From Natrinema salifodinae (GTDB lineage Archaea; Halobacteriota; Halobacteria; Halobacteriales; Natrialbaceae): a stretch of 64,000 nt of DNA. Positions within the stretch are counted from its first letter, which is position 1. Each line of letters starts with the position of its first letter. The stretch is from contig NZ_FOIS01000003.1 in assembly GCF_900110455.1 (NCBI RefSeq), positions 575,491 through 639,490 of the forward strand. The letters run 5' to 3'. The notes beneath the pieces are model-generated. The model was not told the DNA's origin and did not search any database. It saw nothing but the letters and a program-made list of their open reading frames with translations. Position numbers and translations under genes: made by a program. Positions 35,131-44,862 of this stretch are shown here, piece by piece.

Positions 35131-35225
35131 CAGGGCCGAGTGCGGTCGTACTCGCGCCCGGCGAGGGCGAGACGCGCGCGATCGGGCTGTCGGACGGGCT
35201 CGGCGACCGGCGTGATCGGCCACTG

Positions 35226-35230
35226 TTATA
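35226..35230 (+). promoter_or_regulatory. TATA-like element of the P-type ATPase gene
   Basis: CTGTTATAGCC around this position is about 27 bp before the GTG start at 35255, supporting that start and leaderless transcription. Confidence 0.5.
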
Positions 35231-35254
35231 GCCGTCGAGCCCGCAGCGACTACC

Positions 35255-37831
35255 GTGAGCGATCGACGCGCGGGCACGGACGCGAACGGGGACGGCGCGA
35301 GGGGCGACCGACGCGAGCGCGACCGCTGTCGGCTCTGCGGGACGCCGCTACCGGCGACCGACGGTGAGCCGGCGGCGAGCGGCTTCTGTTCGACCGGCTG
35401 TCGCGACGTCGCCGCCGAGTTCGGACCGAGCGAGAGCGACGGGGCGGCCGCGCCGTCCGAACGGAGCGGCGGCGCCGGGGACCGGAAGCGGGATCGGAGC
35501 CGTGACTCGGGCGCAAATCGAGACGAGAAAGACGCCGTCCGCACCTTCCTCCGGATCGACGGGATGCACTCGGCGACCTGCGAGGCGTTCCTCGAGGCCG
35601 TCGCCGAGGGACGGGACGGCGTGACCGACGCCGAAGCGAGCTACGTCACCGAGACGATCCGCGTCGATCACGACCCCGACCGGATCGCTGCGGCCGACCT
35701 CGAGGACGCGCTGAGCACCGTCGGCTACACGGCCTACCTGCGCGAGGAGGCGACCGCCGACGACGACACCGGCGCCACCAGGCGCGCCCGCGAGATGACC
35801 GGCCTCCGGAAGCGCCGGGCGGACGACATGCTCGAGATGCGCTACGTGGTGGGCATCGTCTTCGGCTCGTTCCTCCTGTTGCCGTTCGTCGCGGTGTTCT
35901 ACCCGATGTACCTCACGGAGCTCACCAACTGGGGGGCGATCGCGCACTTCGAGGACGTCTTCACCGGCTTCAGCGGGCCGATGTACCTCCCGCTGTTCCT
36001 CGTGATGACGGGCGCGATCGTCTACCTGACCGGCGGGCCGCTCCTGCGGGGCGCCTACGTCAGCCTGAAGCTCCGGCGGCCGACCACGGACCTGCTAGCC
36101 GCGCTGACGATTCTGAGCGCCTACGTCTACGCGGCGATCGCCTCCGGCCTCGGCCGGACGGACATCTACTTCGACCTCACGATCGTCGTCGCGTCGCTCG
36201 TGATGGGCGCGACCTACTACGAGACGACGGTCAAGCGCCGCGCGACCGACCGGCTGACCGACCTCACCGTCTCCCAGGTCGACACGGCCAGGCTGTACGC
36301 GGCCGACGGGTCGACGACGGAGGTTCCCGTCGGGGACCTCGAGTCGGGCGACCGCGTGCTCGTCCGCGAGGGCGAGCGGATCCCCGTCGACGGACGCCTG
36401 GCCGAAGGAGAGTGTGCGGTCGACGAGGCAGTCGTCACCGGCGAGTCGCTGCCGGTGACCAAGCGGGAGGGCGACGAGGTCGTCGGCGGCTCGGTCGTGA
36501 CGACCGACGCGGCGGTCGTCGACGTTGGCGACCAGACGACCAGCAGCATCGAGCGGCTTACGCGGGTCGTCTGGAACGTCCAGAGCGCCGACCACGGCGT
36601 CACCCACCGGGCCGACGAACTCGCCGCAGTCCTCACCCCGCTCGTCTTTGCGGCCGCGCTCGTCGTCGGCACGAGCGCGCTGTTGATCGGCGCGGACGAA
36701 ATTACCGTCTCGCTTTCCGTCCTCATGACCCTCATGGTCGCGAGCCCGTGGGCGCTGGGCTTCGCGACGCCCTACTCGGTCGCCAGGAGCCTCCAGGCGG
36801 CGCTCGACCGCGGGATCGTCGTCTTCGACGAGACGGTCTTCGAGCGCCTGCGGTCGGTCGACGTCGTCGTCTTCGACAAGACCGGCACGCTCACGACCGG
36901 CGAGATGACCGTCCGCGAGGCCGACGCACCCGCGGACCTCCTGGCCGCCGCCGCGGCCCTCGAGCAGCGCGCGGCCCATCCGGCCGCGGCGGCCATCGCA
37001 CGGGCGTTCGACGGTGACGACGACGACGCTGCCGCCGATACGTCGACGCACGCGGACGGCGGGTCCGCTACCGCCGGCGGCCGGGACGTCGGCGACGTTC
37101 GGGACTTCCGGACACACGCGACCGGCGTCGAGGGAACCGTCGACGGCCAGACGGTTCTGGTCGGGCACCCCGACCTCTTCCGGGAGCGGGGCTGGGAACT
37201 CTCGAGCGCCCTCGAAGGGCGGATCGCGGACGCGCGAGATGCCGGCCGCCTTCCGGTCGTCGTCGGCCGTGACGGCGCCGCCGAAGGGATCGTCGTCGTC
37301 GGCGACGAGCCCCGCCAGGCGTGGGAGGAGACAGTCGCGGCGCTGGACGAGGACGGGATCGACGTTGTCGTCCTGACCGGCGACGAGGGAGCGTCGGCCG
37401 ACGCCTTCGACCGCCACTCCGGCGTCGATCGCGTCTTCGCCGGCGTCCCCCCGAACGGGAAGGCGGCCGCGATCCGCCGACTGACGGCCGATCGACGCGT
37501 GGCGATGGTCGGCGACGGGACGAACGACGCGCCGGCGCTGGCCGCGGCCGACCTGGGGATCTCGCTGGGTAGCGGCACCGCGCTCGCGGCCGACGCGGCC
37601 GACCTGGCGATCGTCGACGACGACCTGGCCGCGGTCGAGCGCGCGTTCGCGCTGGCCCAGACCGCGCGCGATCGCATCCGACAGAACCTGGGCCTGGCGT
37701 TCGCCTACAACGCCATCGCCGTCCCCGCCGCCGCGCTCGGCCTCGTGAACCCGCTGGTGACGACCGTCGCGATCGCCGTCGGGACGCTCCTCATCGTCGG
37801 GAACGCCGAGCGGTCGCTCCTTCCCGAGTAA
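35255..37831 (+). CDS. P1B-type (heavy-metal) ATPase with SPW in place of the CPx motif
   Basis: 858 residues, GTG start. N-terminal C25xxC28 and C45/C49 resemble the CcoI/FixI metal-binding region. An HMA-like domain (about 95-165) reads GMHSATC, keeping only the second Cys (C109) of GMxCxxC. The actuator has [11 protein letters not shown], phosphorylation is at Asp541 (DKTGT), and [16 protein letters not shown] closes the nucleotide domain. In the metal-path helix the usual CPC/CPx is S497-P498-W499. A Gly/His/Asp-rich insertion occurs at about 588-608. It probably exports or moves a transition metal, but specificity is unclear because the ligands are nonstandard. Confidence 0.85.
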   Translation: MSDRRAGTDANGDGARGDRRERDRCRLCGTPLPATDGEPAASGFCSTGCRDVAAEFGPSESDGAAAPSERSGGAGDRKRDRSRDSGANRDEKDAVRTFLRIDGMHSATCEAFLEAVAEGRDGVTDAEASYVTETIRVDHDPDRIAAADLEDALSTVGYTAYLREEATADDDTGATRRAREMTGLRKRRADDMLEMRYVVGIVFGSFLLLPFVAVFYPMYLTELTNWGAIAHFEDVFTGFSGPMYLPLFLVMTGAIVYLTGGPLLRGAYVSLKLRRPTTDLLAALTILSAYVYAAIASGLGRTDIYFDLTIVVASLVMGATYYETTVKRRATDRLTDLTVSQVDTARLYAADGSTTEVPVGDLESGDRVLVREGERIPVDGRLAEGECAVDEAVVTGESLPVTKREGDEVVGGSVVTTDAAVVDVGDQTTSSIERLTRVVWNVQSADHGVTHRADELAAVLTPLVFAAALVVGTSALLIGADEITVSLSVLMTLMVASPWALGFATPYSVARSLQAALDRGIVVFDETVFERLRSVDVVVFDKTGTLTTGEMTVREADAPADLLAAAAALEQRAAHPAAAAIARAFDGDDDDAAADTSTHADGGSATAGGRDVGDVRDFRTHATGVEGTVDGQTVLVGHPDLFRERGWELSSALEGRIADARDAGRLPVVVGRDGAAEGIVVVGDEPRQAWEETVAALDEDGIDVVVLTGDEGASADAFDRHSGVDRVFAGVPPNGKAAAIRRLTADRRVAMVGDGTNDAPALAAADLGISLGSGTALAADAADLAIVDDDLAAVERAFALAQTARDRIRQNLGLAFAYNAIAVPAAALGLVNPLVTTVAIAVGTLLIVGNAERSLLPE

Positions 37832-37845
37832 CGGCCGACCGGCGG

Positions 37846-38391
37846 TCAGCCGTCTTTCCTTCCGTCGGATTCGTCGGATTCCGCGTCGAGCGCGCCCCAC
37901 GAGACGGTCCGACCGACGCGGATCGAGATGATCGGTCGCTCGCCGAGGTCGTGGGTCTCGTACTGGTCGTACTTGGTCTCGAGCGCGCGGACGGCAGCAG
38001 CGTGGATCGACGTCGCGGCGTTGGAATCGGAATCGGGGTCGCGGACGCGGGCCCGGCCGCGGACCTGCACCCAGGCCAGGCGCGCCCAGTCCTCGCGGTA
38101 GCGGTCGATGAGGAGGCACACCCGCGGATTCGCCCGGACGTTCCGAACGCGCCGGAGGTCTCGCGTTTCTTTGGGCTTCTCGTCGATCGCGGAGACGATT
38201 CGAACGTCGGGTTCGTCCTCGTCGCGGTTCTCATCGTTCGTGCTCGCCCGGCCCGCGGAAGCGGCGGCCGCGGCGTCCGGCTCGAGGATCGCGTAACAGA
38301 TCGGCACCGCGTGCGGTCGGCCCGCGTCGTCGACCGTCGCCAGGCGGCCGACGCGAGCCCGGTCGAGGAAGGCGTACTCGGCGGGCGTCAT
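37846..38391 (-). CDS. PPOX-class flavin/F420-binding split-barrel protein
   Basis: 181-residue member of the pyridoxamine-5'-phosphate-oxidase-like split-barrel superfamily, probably of the F420-dependent class found in actinobacteria and haloarchaea. Characteristic segments are FLDRARVGRLATVDDAGRPHAVPICYAI, VRANPRVCLLIDRYREDWARLAWVQVRGRARV and the C-terminal RPIISIRVGRTVSWGA. A 30-residue acidic loop (NDENRDEDEPD) interrupts the first barrel. Its ligand and reaction cannot be fixed from sequence. It converges with the P-type ATPase gene, 15 bp apart. Confidence 0.8.
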   Translation of the reverse strand: MTPAEYAFLDRARVGRLATVDDAGRPHAVPICYAILEPDAAAAASAGRASTNDENRDEDEPDVRIVSAIDEKPKETRDLRRVRNVRANPRVCLLIDRYREDWARLAWVQVRGRARVRDPDSDSNAATSIHAAAVRALETKYDQYETHDLGERPIISIRVGRTVSWGALDAESDESDGRKDG

Positions 38392-38558
38392 AGGACGACG
38401 GACGACGCGCGGACGGAAAGAACCGCACGGATGTTCAGGTGCTCGGGCGTTCGCCGCTCGACCGGTCGACAGGTCGGCCGATCGGCGGTGAGACGGATTC
38501 CGGGCAGACGTACCGCGAGGCCAAACTACTCGGACCGCCGTCCCCCATCCTCGGTCGG

Positions 38559-39827
38559 ATGACCGACCGGATGCGGATGGACCGTCGTCGCGCGTACGGC
38601 GCCGTCGTCGTCGCGACGCTCAGCTACACGTTCCTGATGTTCGTCTGGTTCTCGCTGCCAGCGTACCTCCCGGTGATCATCGGCGACCTCGGGCTCTCGA
38701 ACACCCAGGCCGGCGTCGTCGCGGGCGCGGTCCCGCTGACCTACATCCCGATCGCGCTCTTTACCGGGATGGCGATCGACCGGATCGGGCCAGGCCGGAG
38801 CCTGGCGGCGGGCGTCCTCGTCTACGGCGTCGCCCAACTGGTCCGAAGCTTCGCGACCGGATTCCCCTCGCTGCTCGCGGCGACGCTGCTGCTCGGCGTC
38901 GGCGCGACCGCCGTCACGTTCGGCCTGCCGAAGCTCGTCTCCGTCCTGTTCCCGCCGAGCGAGACCGGGGTCCCGTCCTCGATCTACCTCGTCGGCGCGT
39001 CGACGGGGACGGCGAGCGCCTTCGCCGTCGGCCGGCCGATCCTCGGCCCCGCGCTGGGCGGCTGGCGCGCGCTGTTCTTCTGGAGCGGAGTCGTCGCGAT
39101 CGGCTACGGCCTGACGTGGGCCGTCGTCGCGCGTCGGCTGCGGATCGACGCGCACAACCGCGCGGCCAACGGCGCGGCCGCGAACGCCGACGCGGCGGCA
39201 GACGGCGACGGCTCGTCGCGCACGCTCGCGACGATCCGCCACGACTTCGAACTCGTCCTCACCCACCGCGAGCTACAGCTCGTGGTCGTCATCGGGACGA
39301 TGTACCTGCTGCTCGCCCACGGGCTGCAGAGCTGGCTCCCGGCGGTGCTCGAGGCCCGCGGCGTCTCACCGGACCAGGCGGGCCGGACGACGAGCCTACT
39401 CGTCGCGGCCAACGTCGTCGGCGTGCTCACCGTCCCCGCGGTGGCCGACCGCGTGGGCGCTCGCCGGACCGCCCTGATCGTCTGCGGGATCATCGCGAGC
39501 CTCGGCGTTACGGGCGTGCTCGCGACCGATATCGGCCTCCTGCTCGTCGGCAGCGTCCTCGTCACCGGGTTCGGTTACGGCGGCCTCTCGCCGCTCATCC
39601 GGGCGATTCCGCCGGACTTAGAGGGGATCGGCGCGCGGCTGACCGGGACCGCCGTGGGCTTCATCTTCGCCGTCGGCGAGATCGGCGGCTTCCTCGGTCC
39701 CGTACTCGTCGGCACGCTCCACGACGTCACCGGCTCGTACGCGCCTGGCCTGGCCATCTTGGCCCTCGGGGGCCTCGTTGTGGCGGCCGCCGGTACCGCG
39801 TTGCGGTCTCGGGACGGCGACGGCTAG
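38559..39827 (+). CDS. MFS transporter
   Basis: 422 residues with twelve predicted helices, a CynX/NimT-like or general metabolite MFS layout. The loop between helices 2 and 3 has IDRIGPGRSLAAG (GxxxDRxGRR-type). A central cytoplasmic loop, Ala/Asp-rich, lies near residue 200-215. The ATG at 38559 is preferred over an in-frame start at 38439 because the upstream part is not membrane-like. Substrate unknown; it follows the divergently transcribed PPOX gene. Confidence 0.85.
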   Translation: MTDRMRMDRRRAYGAVVVATLSYTFLMFVWFSLPAYLPVIIGDLGLSNTQAGVVAGAVPLTYIPIALFTGMAIDRIGPGRSLAAGVLVYGVAQLVRSFATGFPSLLAATLLLGVGATAVTFGLPKLVSVLFPPSETGVPSSIYLVGASTGTASAFAVGRPILGPALGGWRALFFWSGVVAIGYGLTWAVVARRLRIDAHNRAANGAAANADAAADGDGSSRTLATIRHDFELVLTHRELQLVVVIGTMYLLLAHGLQSWLPAVLEARGVSPDQAGRTTSLLVAANVVGVLTVPAVADRVGARRTALIVCGIIASLGVTGVLATDIGLLLVGSVLVTGFGYGGLSPLIRAIPPDLEGIGARLTGTAVGFIFAVGEIGGFLGPVLVGTLHDVTGSYAPGLAILALGGLVVAAAGTALRSRDGDG

Positions 39828-39884
39828 GGCGGGCCGCGACCGCACGCGTCACGCCTTTGGCCGTCCGCGGAGTCACGGTCGGAC

Positions 39885-41345
39885 ATGTGGTTCGGGGACG
39901 AGTACTGGCTCGTCCGGTTCGCCTTCCAGCGGGGCCTGGCGCTGCTGTATCTGCTGGCCTTTCTGGTCGCCGCGTATCAGTTCCGCCCGCTGGCGGGCGA
40001 GGACGGCCTGTTGCCCATCGAGTGGTACGTCGACGGCGTCTCGTTTCGCGAGCGGCCGAGCCTCTTCTATCTCGTTCCGACTGACCGCGCGATCGGGATC
40101 GCGGCCTGGTCGGGCGTCGCGCTGTCGGCGATGGTGGTGCTCGCAGTACCGTACTGGCTGCCGGAGGGGTACGCAACGCCCGCGTCGATGCTCCTGTGGG
40201 CGGTGCTGTGGGTACTCTATCTCTCCTTCGCGAACGCGGGCCAGACGTTCTACGGCTACGGCTGGGAGTCGATGCTCTGCGAGACCGGCTTCCTCGCGAT
40301 CTTCCTGGGCGCGGGGTCGGCCGCGCCGCCGTTCGTCGTCCTCCTGTTGCTCCAGTGGGTGCTCTTTCGCAACATGTTCGGCGCCGGCCTGATCAAGCTC
40401 CGCGGCGACGACTGCTGGCGCGACCTGACCTGCATGGACTACCACTACGAGACCCAGCCGATCCCGAACCCGCTTTCCTGGTACGCCCACCACCTGCCGG
40501 ACCGCTTCCATCGGATCGAGACGTTCGGCAATCACGTCGTCGAACTCCTGATCCCGTTCCTCTACTTCGCGCCCCAGCCGCTCTCGGCGCTGGCCGGCGC
40601 GGCGACGATCGGCTTCCAGGGCTGGCTCATGCTCACGGGTAACTTCGCCTGGCTGAACGCGCTCACGATCGTCCTGGCGATCCCGACATTCAGCGACGGG
40701 GCGCTCGCGGCCGTGCTGCCGATCGCTGCGCCCGCGACCGCGTCGACGCCGCTGTATCTCGAGGTGTTGGCGGTCATCGTAGCCGTGCTCGTCGTCGGCC
40801 TGAGCGTCCGCCCGGCGCGGAACATGCTCTCGGAGACCCAGCTGATGAATACTGCGTTCGATCCGCTCCACCTGGTCAACACCTACGGCGCGTTCGGCTC
40901 GGTGACGCGGGACCGTTACGAGGTCGTCGTCGAGGGGACGACCGACGAGGAGATCACCGCGGACACGGAGTGGCGGCCGTATCGGTTCGAGGGGAAGCCG
41001 ACCGATCCCGGGCGCCGACCGCCGCAGGTCGCACCGTCCCACCTCCGACTCGACTGGCAGCTCTGGTTCGCCGCCATGTCGCCGACGCCGCGCCGGCATC
41101 CGTGGTTCTTCCGGCTGCTGGGAAAGCTCCTCGAGGCCGACGAGGATACGCTCGCCTTGCTCGCCGATGATCCGTTCGACGGCGAGCGGCCGACACACGT
41201 CCGCGCGGTCCGGTACCGCTACCGGTACACGACGCCCGAGGAGCGCGACGAGACCGGCCGGTGGTGGTCTCGCGAGCGCGTCGGGACGTACGTGGGACCG
41301 GTCTCGATCGAGGAGTTACGGATTCGTGAGCCCCAGTTGCGGTGA
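39885..41345 (+). CDS. lipase-maturation-factor-like membrane protein
   Basis: 486-residue integral membrane protein of the lipase maturation factor (LMF) family, related to the HTTM/vitamin-K carboxylase group. Signature segments are FYGYGWESMLCETGFLAIFLG, RNMFGAGLIKLRGDDCWRDLTCMDYHYETQPIPNPLSWYAHHLPD and FGNHVVELLIPFLYFAP. Eight or so hydrophobic helices occupy about residues 10-300; the C-terminal ~190 residues form a soluble domain with DRYEVVVEGT and a conserved DWQLWFAAM segment. In animals LMF1 helps fold lipases in the ER; the archaeal role is unknown. The DCC-family gene follows convergently. Confidence 0.88.
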   Translation: MWFGDEYWLVRFAFQRGLALLYLLAFLVAAYQFRPLAGEDGLLPIEWYVDGVSFRERPSLFYLVPTDRAIGIAAWSGVALSAMVVLAVPYWLPEGYATPASMLLWAVLWVLYLSFANAGQTFYGYGWESMLCETGFLAIFLGAGSAAPPFVVLLLLQWVLFRNMFGAGLIKLRGDDCWRDLTCMDYHYETQPIPNPLSWYAHHLPDRFHRIETFGNHVVELLIPFLYFAPQPLSALAGAATIGFQGWLMLTGNFAWLNALTIVLAIPTFSDGALAAVLPIAAPATASTPLYLEVLAVIVAVLVVGLSVRPARNMLSETQLMNTAFDPLHLVNTYGAFGSVTRDRYEVVVEGTTDEEITADTEWRPYRFEGKPTDPGRRPPQVAPSHLRLDWQLWFAAMSPTPRRHPWFFRLLGKLLEADEDTLALLADDPFDGERPTHVRAVRYRYRYTTPEERDETGRWWSRERVGTYVGPVSIEELRIREPQLR

Positions 41346-41370
41346 GCGACGGCGAGCGCCGTTCGGCGGC

Positions 41371-41757
41371 TCAGTCCTCGTCGGACTCCTGTCGCGCCGG
41401 CGGCGTCTTCGAGAGAAGCTGTCCCCACCGGTCGCGGTTGTCGGCGACCCAGCGGTAGGACTGCTCGCGGAACTGTTCGTAATCCCTGAACTGTCGGAGG
41501 AACCCGACGACGTCCCCCGCGGGCTCGGCGACGTCGGTGCGGACGAGCGCCTCCTCGATCGAGGCCCCACAGGAGTAGACGCCGTCGTCGGTCATCAGGT
41601 GCGAGCAGTCCTCGTAGTTGTCAGGCAGTCGCTCGCGCAGGTCGTCGGTGAGGTCGCTGAACCCGACGATGCGGAGGTCCGTCCGCTCGTCGAAGAAGTC
41701 GGCCCACCACGTACAGAAGCCGCAGTCGTCGTCGTAGACGAGCGTCGGCTCGTTCAT
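41371..41757 (-). CDS. DCC-family thiol-disulfide oxidoreductase-like protein (DUF393)
   Basis: 128-residue thioredoxin-fold protein whose N-terminus carries the family motif DDDCGFC (DxxCxxC) followed by TWWADFFDERTDL. Cys residues in the middle (DYEDCSHLMTDDGVYSCGAS) are additional. It lacks membrane helices. Members of the DCC family often sit near HTTM/LMF-like membrane proteins, and here it converges on the LMF-like gene with 26 bp between the stops, a likely functional link. Confidence 0.88.
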   Translation of the reverse strand: MNEPTLVYDDDCGFCTWWADFFDERTDLRIVGFSDLTDDLRERLPDNYEDCSHLMTDDGVYSCGASIEEALVRTDVAEPAGDVVGFLRQFRDYEQFREQSYRWVADNRDRWGQLLSKTPPARQESDED

Positions 41758-41866
41758 ACCTCGCTTACGGGCCGGAGATACAAACGCTTGTTCTCAGTGT
41801 GATCGAAGCCGATCCGAGGACGGGCCAGTAGCGGGCTATTTGGGCCAGGCGGACGTAGCAAGCGCT

Positions 41867-42061
41867 ATGGAGCGGTTCGTCCAGTTGATCGTCGCCGGCG
41901 GCGTCGTCCTCGTCGGCGCGCTCTGGCTCGTCGCGGTCGCCGAGGCCTGGTCCGCGGACTGGCTCGCCGGCGTCGCGCTCGCCCTACTCGGAGCGGGGGC
42001 CAACGTCGCCGGAATCGTGCGCGAACTCGAGTCCGGTGCGTTCGCCGTCGGTGGGGAGTGA
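41867..42061 (+). CDS. small two-helix membrane protein (64 aa)
   Basis: Starts MERFVQLIVAGGVVLVGALW. Two hydrophobic helices (about residues 5-26 and 32-50) and a short acidic tail. The ATG at 41867 is selected over an in-frame GTG-type start nine codons earlier. It is not recognisably related to a characterised family. It sits divergent to the DCC gene. Confidence 0.65.
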   Translation: MERFVQLIVAGGVVLVGALWLVAVAEAWSADWLAGVALALLGAGANVAGIVRELESGAFAVGGE

Positions 42062-42138
42062 ATCGGGCCGTCCCGTTCGCGACCACCACGGTCGGCCAGC
42101 GTCGTTTCGGTCGCCACTCGCACCCATGCGAATGGTAG

Positions 42139-42150
42139 TTAATTATATTT
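42139..42150 (+). promoter_or_regulatory. TATA box of the solute-binding protein gene
   Basis: TTAATTATATTT is centred about 29 bp before the ATG at 42174 and is one of the strongest TATA-like matches in the window. It decides that ATG over upstream in-frame codons. Confidence 0.7.
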
Positions 42151-42173
42151 CTTGTCGTCAGTATCACACAACT

Positions 42174-43409
42174 ATGACTTTGCCACAGGGTAGCAATTAT
42201 CACAGTTCCGGCGTGCAGCGGCGTCGGTTTCTCTCGCTAACCGGCGCCGGCGTCGGGGCGAGCGCGCTCGCGGGGTGTCTGATCGGCGGCGGGGGCGACG
42301 ACGATGAGCTGCTGATCGGTGGCGTCCATCCGTATACGGGCGGGTTCGCCCTGGTCGCACAGGAGTTCGAACGGGGGTTCGAGTTCGGCCTCGAAGAGGT
42401 CAACGACGACGGCGGCATGCTCGACCGCGATCTCGTTCACGACGGGGTCGACACGGAGATGAACGCCAGCGAGGCGGTGACCGCCGCGACGCAGTTCATC
42501 GAGCGCGATGACGCCGTCGCGCTGACCGGACCGGTCTCGAGCGACGTCGGCATCCGAATCGCCGACGTCGCCGAGGAACACGAGGTGCCCGTCGTGTTCA
42601 ATCAGGTGGGGAGTCACGCGGCCATCTCCCGCGACTCACGGTACACCTATCGGTTGGGGCTGCTCCCGGCGCCGACGCTGGCGCAGGCGATCGCGAACTT
42701 CATCGACGGCCAGGAGCTGACCACCGTCCGGGCGATCGTCGCGGATTATGAGTACGGTCGCGCCTTCGAGACGGCGATGGAACGGGTCTTTCCCGACGAC
42801 CTCGACTTCGAGCTGGCGGTGGCGCCGTTCATGGAATCCGATTTCACCGCCTACCTCCGGGACTTCCCCGACGAGTTCGACGCGCTGATCGCGACCTCCC
42901 ATCCCACCGGGGCGTACAGCATTTTCAGACAGCAACAGGAGCTCGACATAGAGACCGAATACACGTTGGGCGTCTCCGAGGCGAAACCGGCCTGGGACGC
43001 GCTCGGCGAGGCGGCGACGGACGGCTACCTTGCAACCCACCAACCGTACCCGTACACCGACGACTACGACGAAATCGGACAGCGGTACCACGAATCGACC
43101 GGCGAGGAGTTCGGCGTCCTCGCCTCGCTCGGCTACGTCGCGGCGCAGTTGATCGCGACGGCGATCGAAGACGCCGGCGAGGCAGACCCCGTCGCGGTCG
43201 CCGACGCAATGGGAACCGTCGAACTCGACACGCTGTTCGCCGAGCCGATCCGGTACACCGAGTGGGGCGAACTCGACCGGAAGCGGGTGGTGTTCAGCGG
43301 GTTCGAGACCGGCACACCGGACTACTACCCCGACGGGGAGTACCGGCTCCAGGAGGAGTTCCTCTCGGACGAACTCAGCGGCTTCGACTCCGACGAGTGG
43401 GACATCTGA
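42174..43409 (+). CDS. Tat-exported lipoprotein solute-binding protein (type 1 periplasmic fold)
   Basis: 411-residue extracytoplasmic receptor. The N-terminus has a twin-arginine signal RRRFLSLTGAGVGASALAGC with lipobox LAGC, typical of haloarchaeal Tat-lipoproteins. The mature part matches the urea/amide or branched-chain amino acid-type family: LLIGGVHPYTGGFALVAQEFERGFEFGLEEVND, VFNQVGSHA, VRAIVADYEYGRAFETAM. No permease or ATPase genes of its ABC system are nearby, so it is an orphan receptor or uses distant partners. Confidence 0.86.
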   Translation: MTLPQGSNYHSSGVQRRRFLSLTGAGVGASALAGCLIGGGGDDDELLIGGVHPYTGGFALVAQEFERGFEFGLEEVNDDGGMLDRDLVHDGVDTEMNASEAVTAATQFIERDDAVALTGPVSSDVGIRIADVAEEHEVPVVFNQVGSHAAISRDSRYTYRLGLLPAPTLAQAIANFIDGQELTTVRAIVADYEYGRAFETAMERVFPDDLDFELAVAPFMESDFTAYLRDFPDEFDALIATSHPTGAYSIFRQQQELDIETEYTLGVSEAKPAWDALGEAATDGYLATHQPYPYTDDYDEIGQRYHESTGEEFGVLASLGYVAAQLIATAIEDAGEADPVAVADAMGTVELDTLFAEPIRYTEWGELDRKRVVFSGFETGTPDYYPDGEYRLQEEFLSDELSGFDSDEWDI

Positions 43410-43518
43410 CGGCGGAGACGGATCGACCCGAACGAGCGAGTGACGTCGCGCTCGCGACTCGGCCGTTTCCATGTCGAGCGGTCGAAACATTATTGCGAGT
43501 CCCGTCTAATCGGGGCGC

Positions 43519-44784
43519 ATGAGCAGCGCGGCCGGCGTCGGATCGCTCTCGGAACCGCAGGTGTTGGCTCACACCAAGCGGCGGCTCTTTCCGGACGGCA
43601 CGGACGACGGCGACGACCCCGCACAGCGGGGCTACGCGGTGGCCGACACGCAGTTCTCGCAGGCGGAGTGGCTCCCCGGCCAGCCGATCGCTCCCGAGAT
43701 CCGCGATCGCCTGGCGCCGTTCAACCACGTTCGAATCGGCGGCGGCTATCCCGACCTGATCGGCGTTCGCGACCTCGACTCCGACCTGCTGGCCGTCGAC
43801 CGCCTCGGCGACGAGCCGCCGCTGATCGCTATCGAGGCGAAGGGGTATGCGAGCGGCGGCGTCGACACGCAGCGGGGGATCGTCCAGGCTTACGATCGGC
43901 TCAACGAGGCGAACGCGGCCTACCTCGCCGCGCCCGTCGACGCGATCTCGGAGACCGACCGCACGCTCGCGACGGAGCTGAACGTCGGCGTCCTCGGCGT
44001 CGATTCCGCGGGGGAAGTCGCGGTGCTCGAGGCCCCGCGGGTCGTCGGCAACCGGACGACCACCGAGGCGACGGCGCTGCGATTCCAGGCCAGCGCCCAG
44101 GGAGTCGCGGACACGTCGTTCGGCCTGAACCACCCGAAGAACTACCTCGGCTATCCGCTTGCCCACTACGCCGACGGCGACACCGCCGACCTACTGTCCA
44201 AATACAAGGTCGTCGGCGCGGTCACGGACGCCAGGCGCGGCGCCGCGTTCCTCGGGCTGATCGAGGACGACGTGACCGTCGAGCTGACCGCGCTCGGCGA
44301 GGAAGTCGTTCGGTTCGCGAAATCGCGGTACGGCTCCGCGGAGGCGGCGCTCGCCGAGTTCGAGAACTGGTACCGGTCGCGAAAGCGGTTCGTCGACCTC
44401 GCGCCCGAATGGGGCCAGTTGGCCAGGCGCGTGGTCTTCGACTACCGGGCGACGGAGTTGCTCGTCCGGGAGCTCCAACACATGTACGCGGACGGGATCG
44501 CCGAGCCGTCGCTGGTGGACCTGGTCACGTATCTGCACGAACTCCACCCGTCGTTCACCGTCGAGCTGTTCGTCCGGGGTGACGACGGGGTCCGGAGCCG
44601 CGTACTGACCGAGGACGGCGACCTCCGGCGGTCCGAACTCGAGGACGGATCGGTCTATCACTCGCCGACGGTCTTCCAGTTGAAGGCGATGCTGTATCAC
44701 ACCGGGATTCTGACCGACCGCGGGACGGAACCGCACCGGCTCGATCCGACCGAGGACGTCTGGGCGCTTCGCGAACCTGTGTGA
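43519..44784 (+). CDS. PD-(D/E)XK-nuclease-like protein
   Basis: 421 residues. A restriction-endonuclease-like core is suggested by GGGYPDLIGV (Asp79) followed by PPLIAIEAKGYA (Glu106, Lys108), the D...ExK catalytic signature, and a downstream Gln in DTQRGIVQAYDRLNEAN. The C-terminal half contains a winged-helix-like region (LVDLVTYLHELHPSFTVELF and VFQLKAMLYHTGILTDRG). Together these suggest a DNA-acting nuclease with a target-recognition domain. No methyltransferase or known defence partner is adjacent. The 5' end is preceded by about 110 bp after the solute-binding gene. Confidence 0.72.
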   Translation: MSSAAGVGSLSEPQVLAHTKRRLFPDGTDDGDDPAQRGYAVADTQFSQAEWLPGQPIAPEIRDRLAPFNHVRIGGGYPDLIGVRDLDSDLLAVDRLGDEPPLIAIEAKGYASGGVDTQRGIVQAYDRLNEANAAYLAAPVDAISETDRTLATELNVGVLGVDSAGEVAVLEAPRVVGNRTTTEATALRFQASAQGVADTSFGLNHPKNYLGYPLAHYADGDTADLLSKYKVVGAVTDARRGAAFLGLIEDDVTVELTALGEEVVRFAKSRYGSAEAALAEFENWYRSRKRFVDLAPEWGQLARRVVFDYRATELLVRELQHMYADGIAEPSLVDLVTYLHELHPSFTVELFVRGDDGVRSRVLTEDGDLRRSELEDGSVYHSPTVFQLKAMLYHTGILTDRGTEPHRLDPTEDVWALREPV

Positions 44785-44862
44785 ACGTGAATTGGCCCGA
44801 TTCGGGCACTTACGGACTAGACAACGGCGTCGGGTTCATCTCGGAGAGGCGACCGGTGTGAG

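Noticed and set aside
36095-38119. Long minus frame opposite the P-type ATPase
   Set aside because: The + strand carries DKTGT and GDGTNDA motifs; the antisense frame has none.
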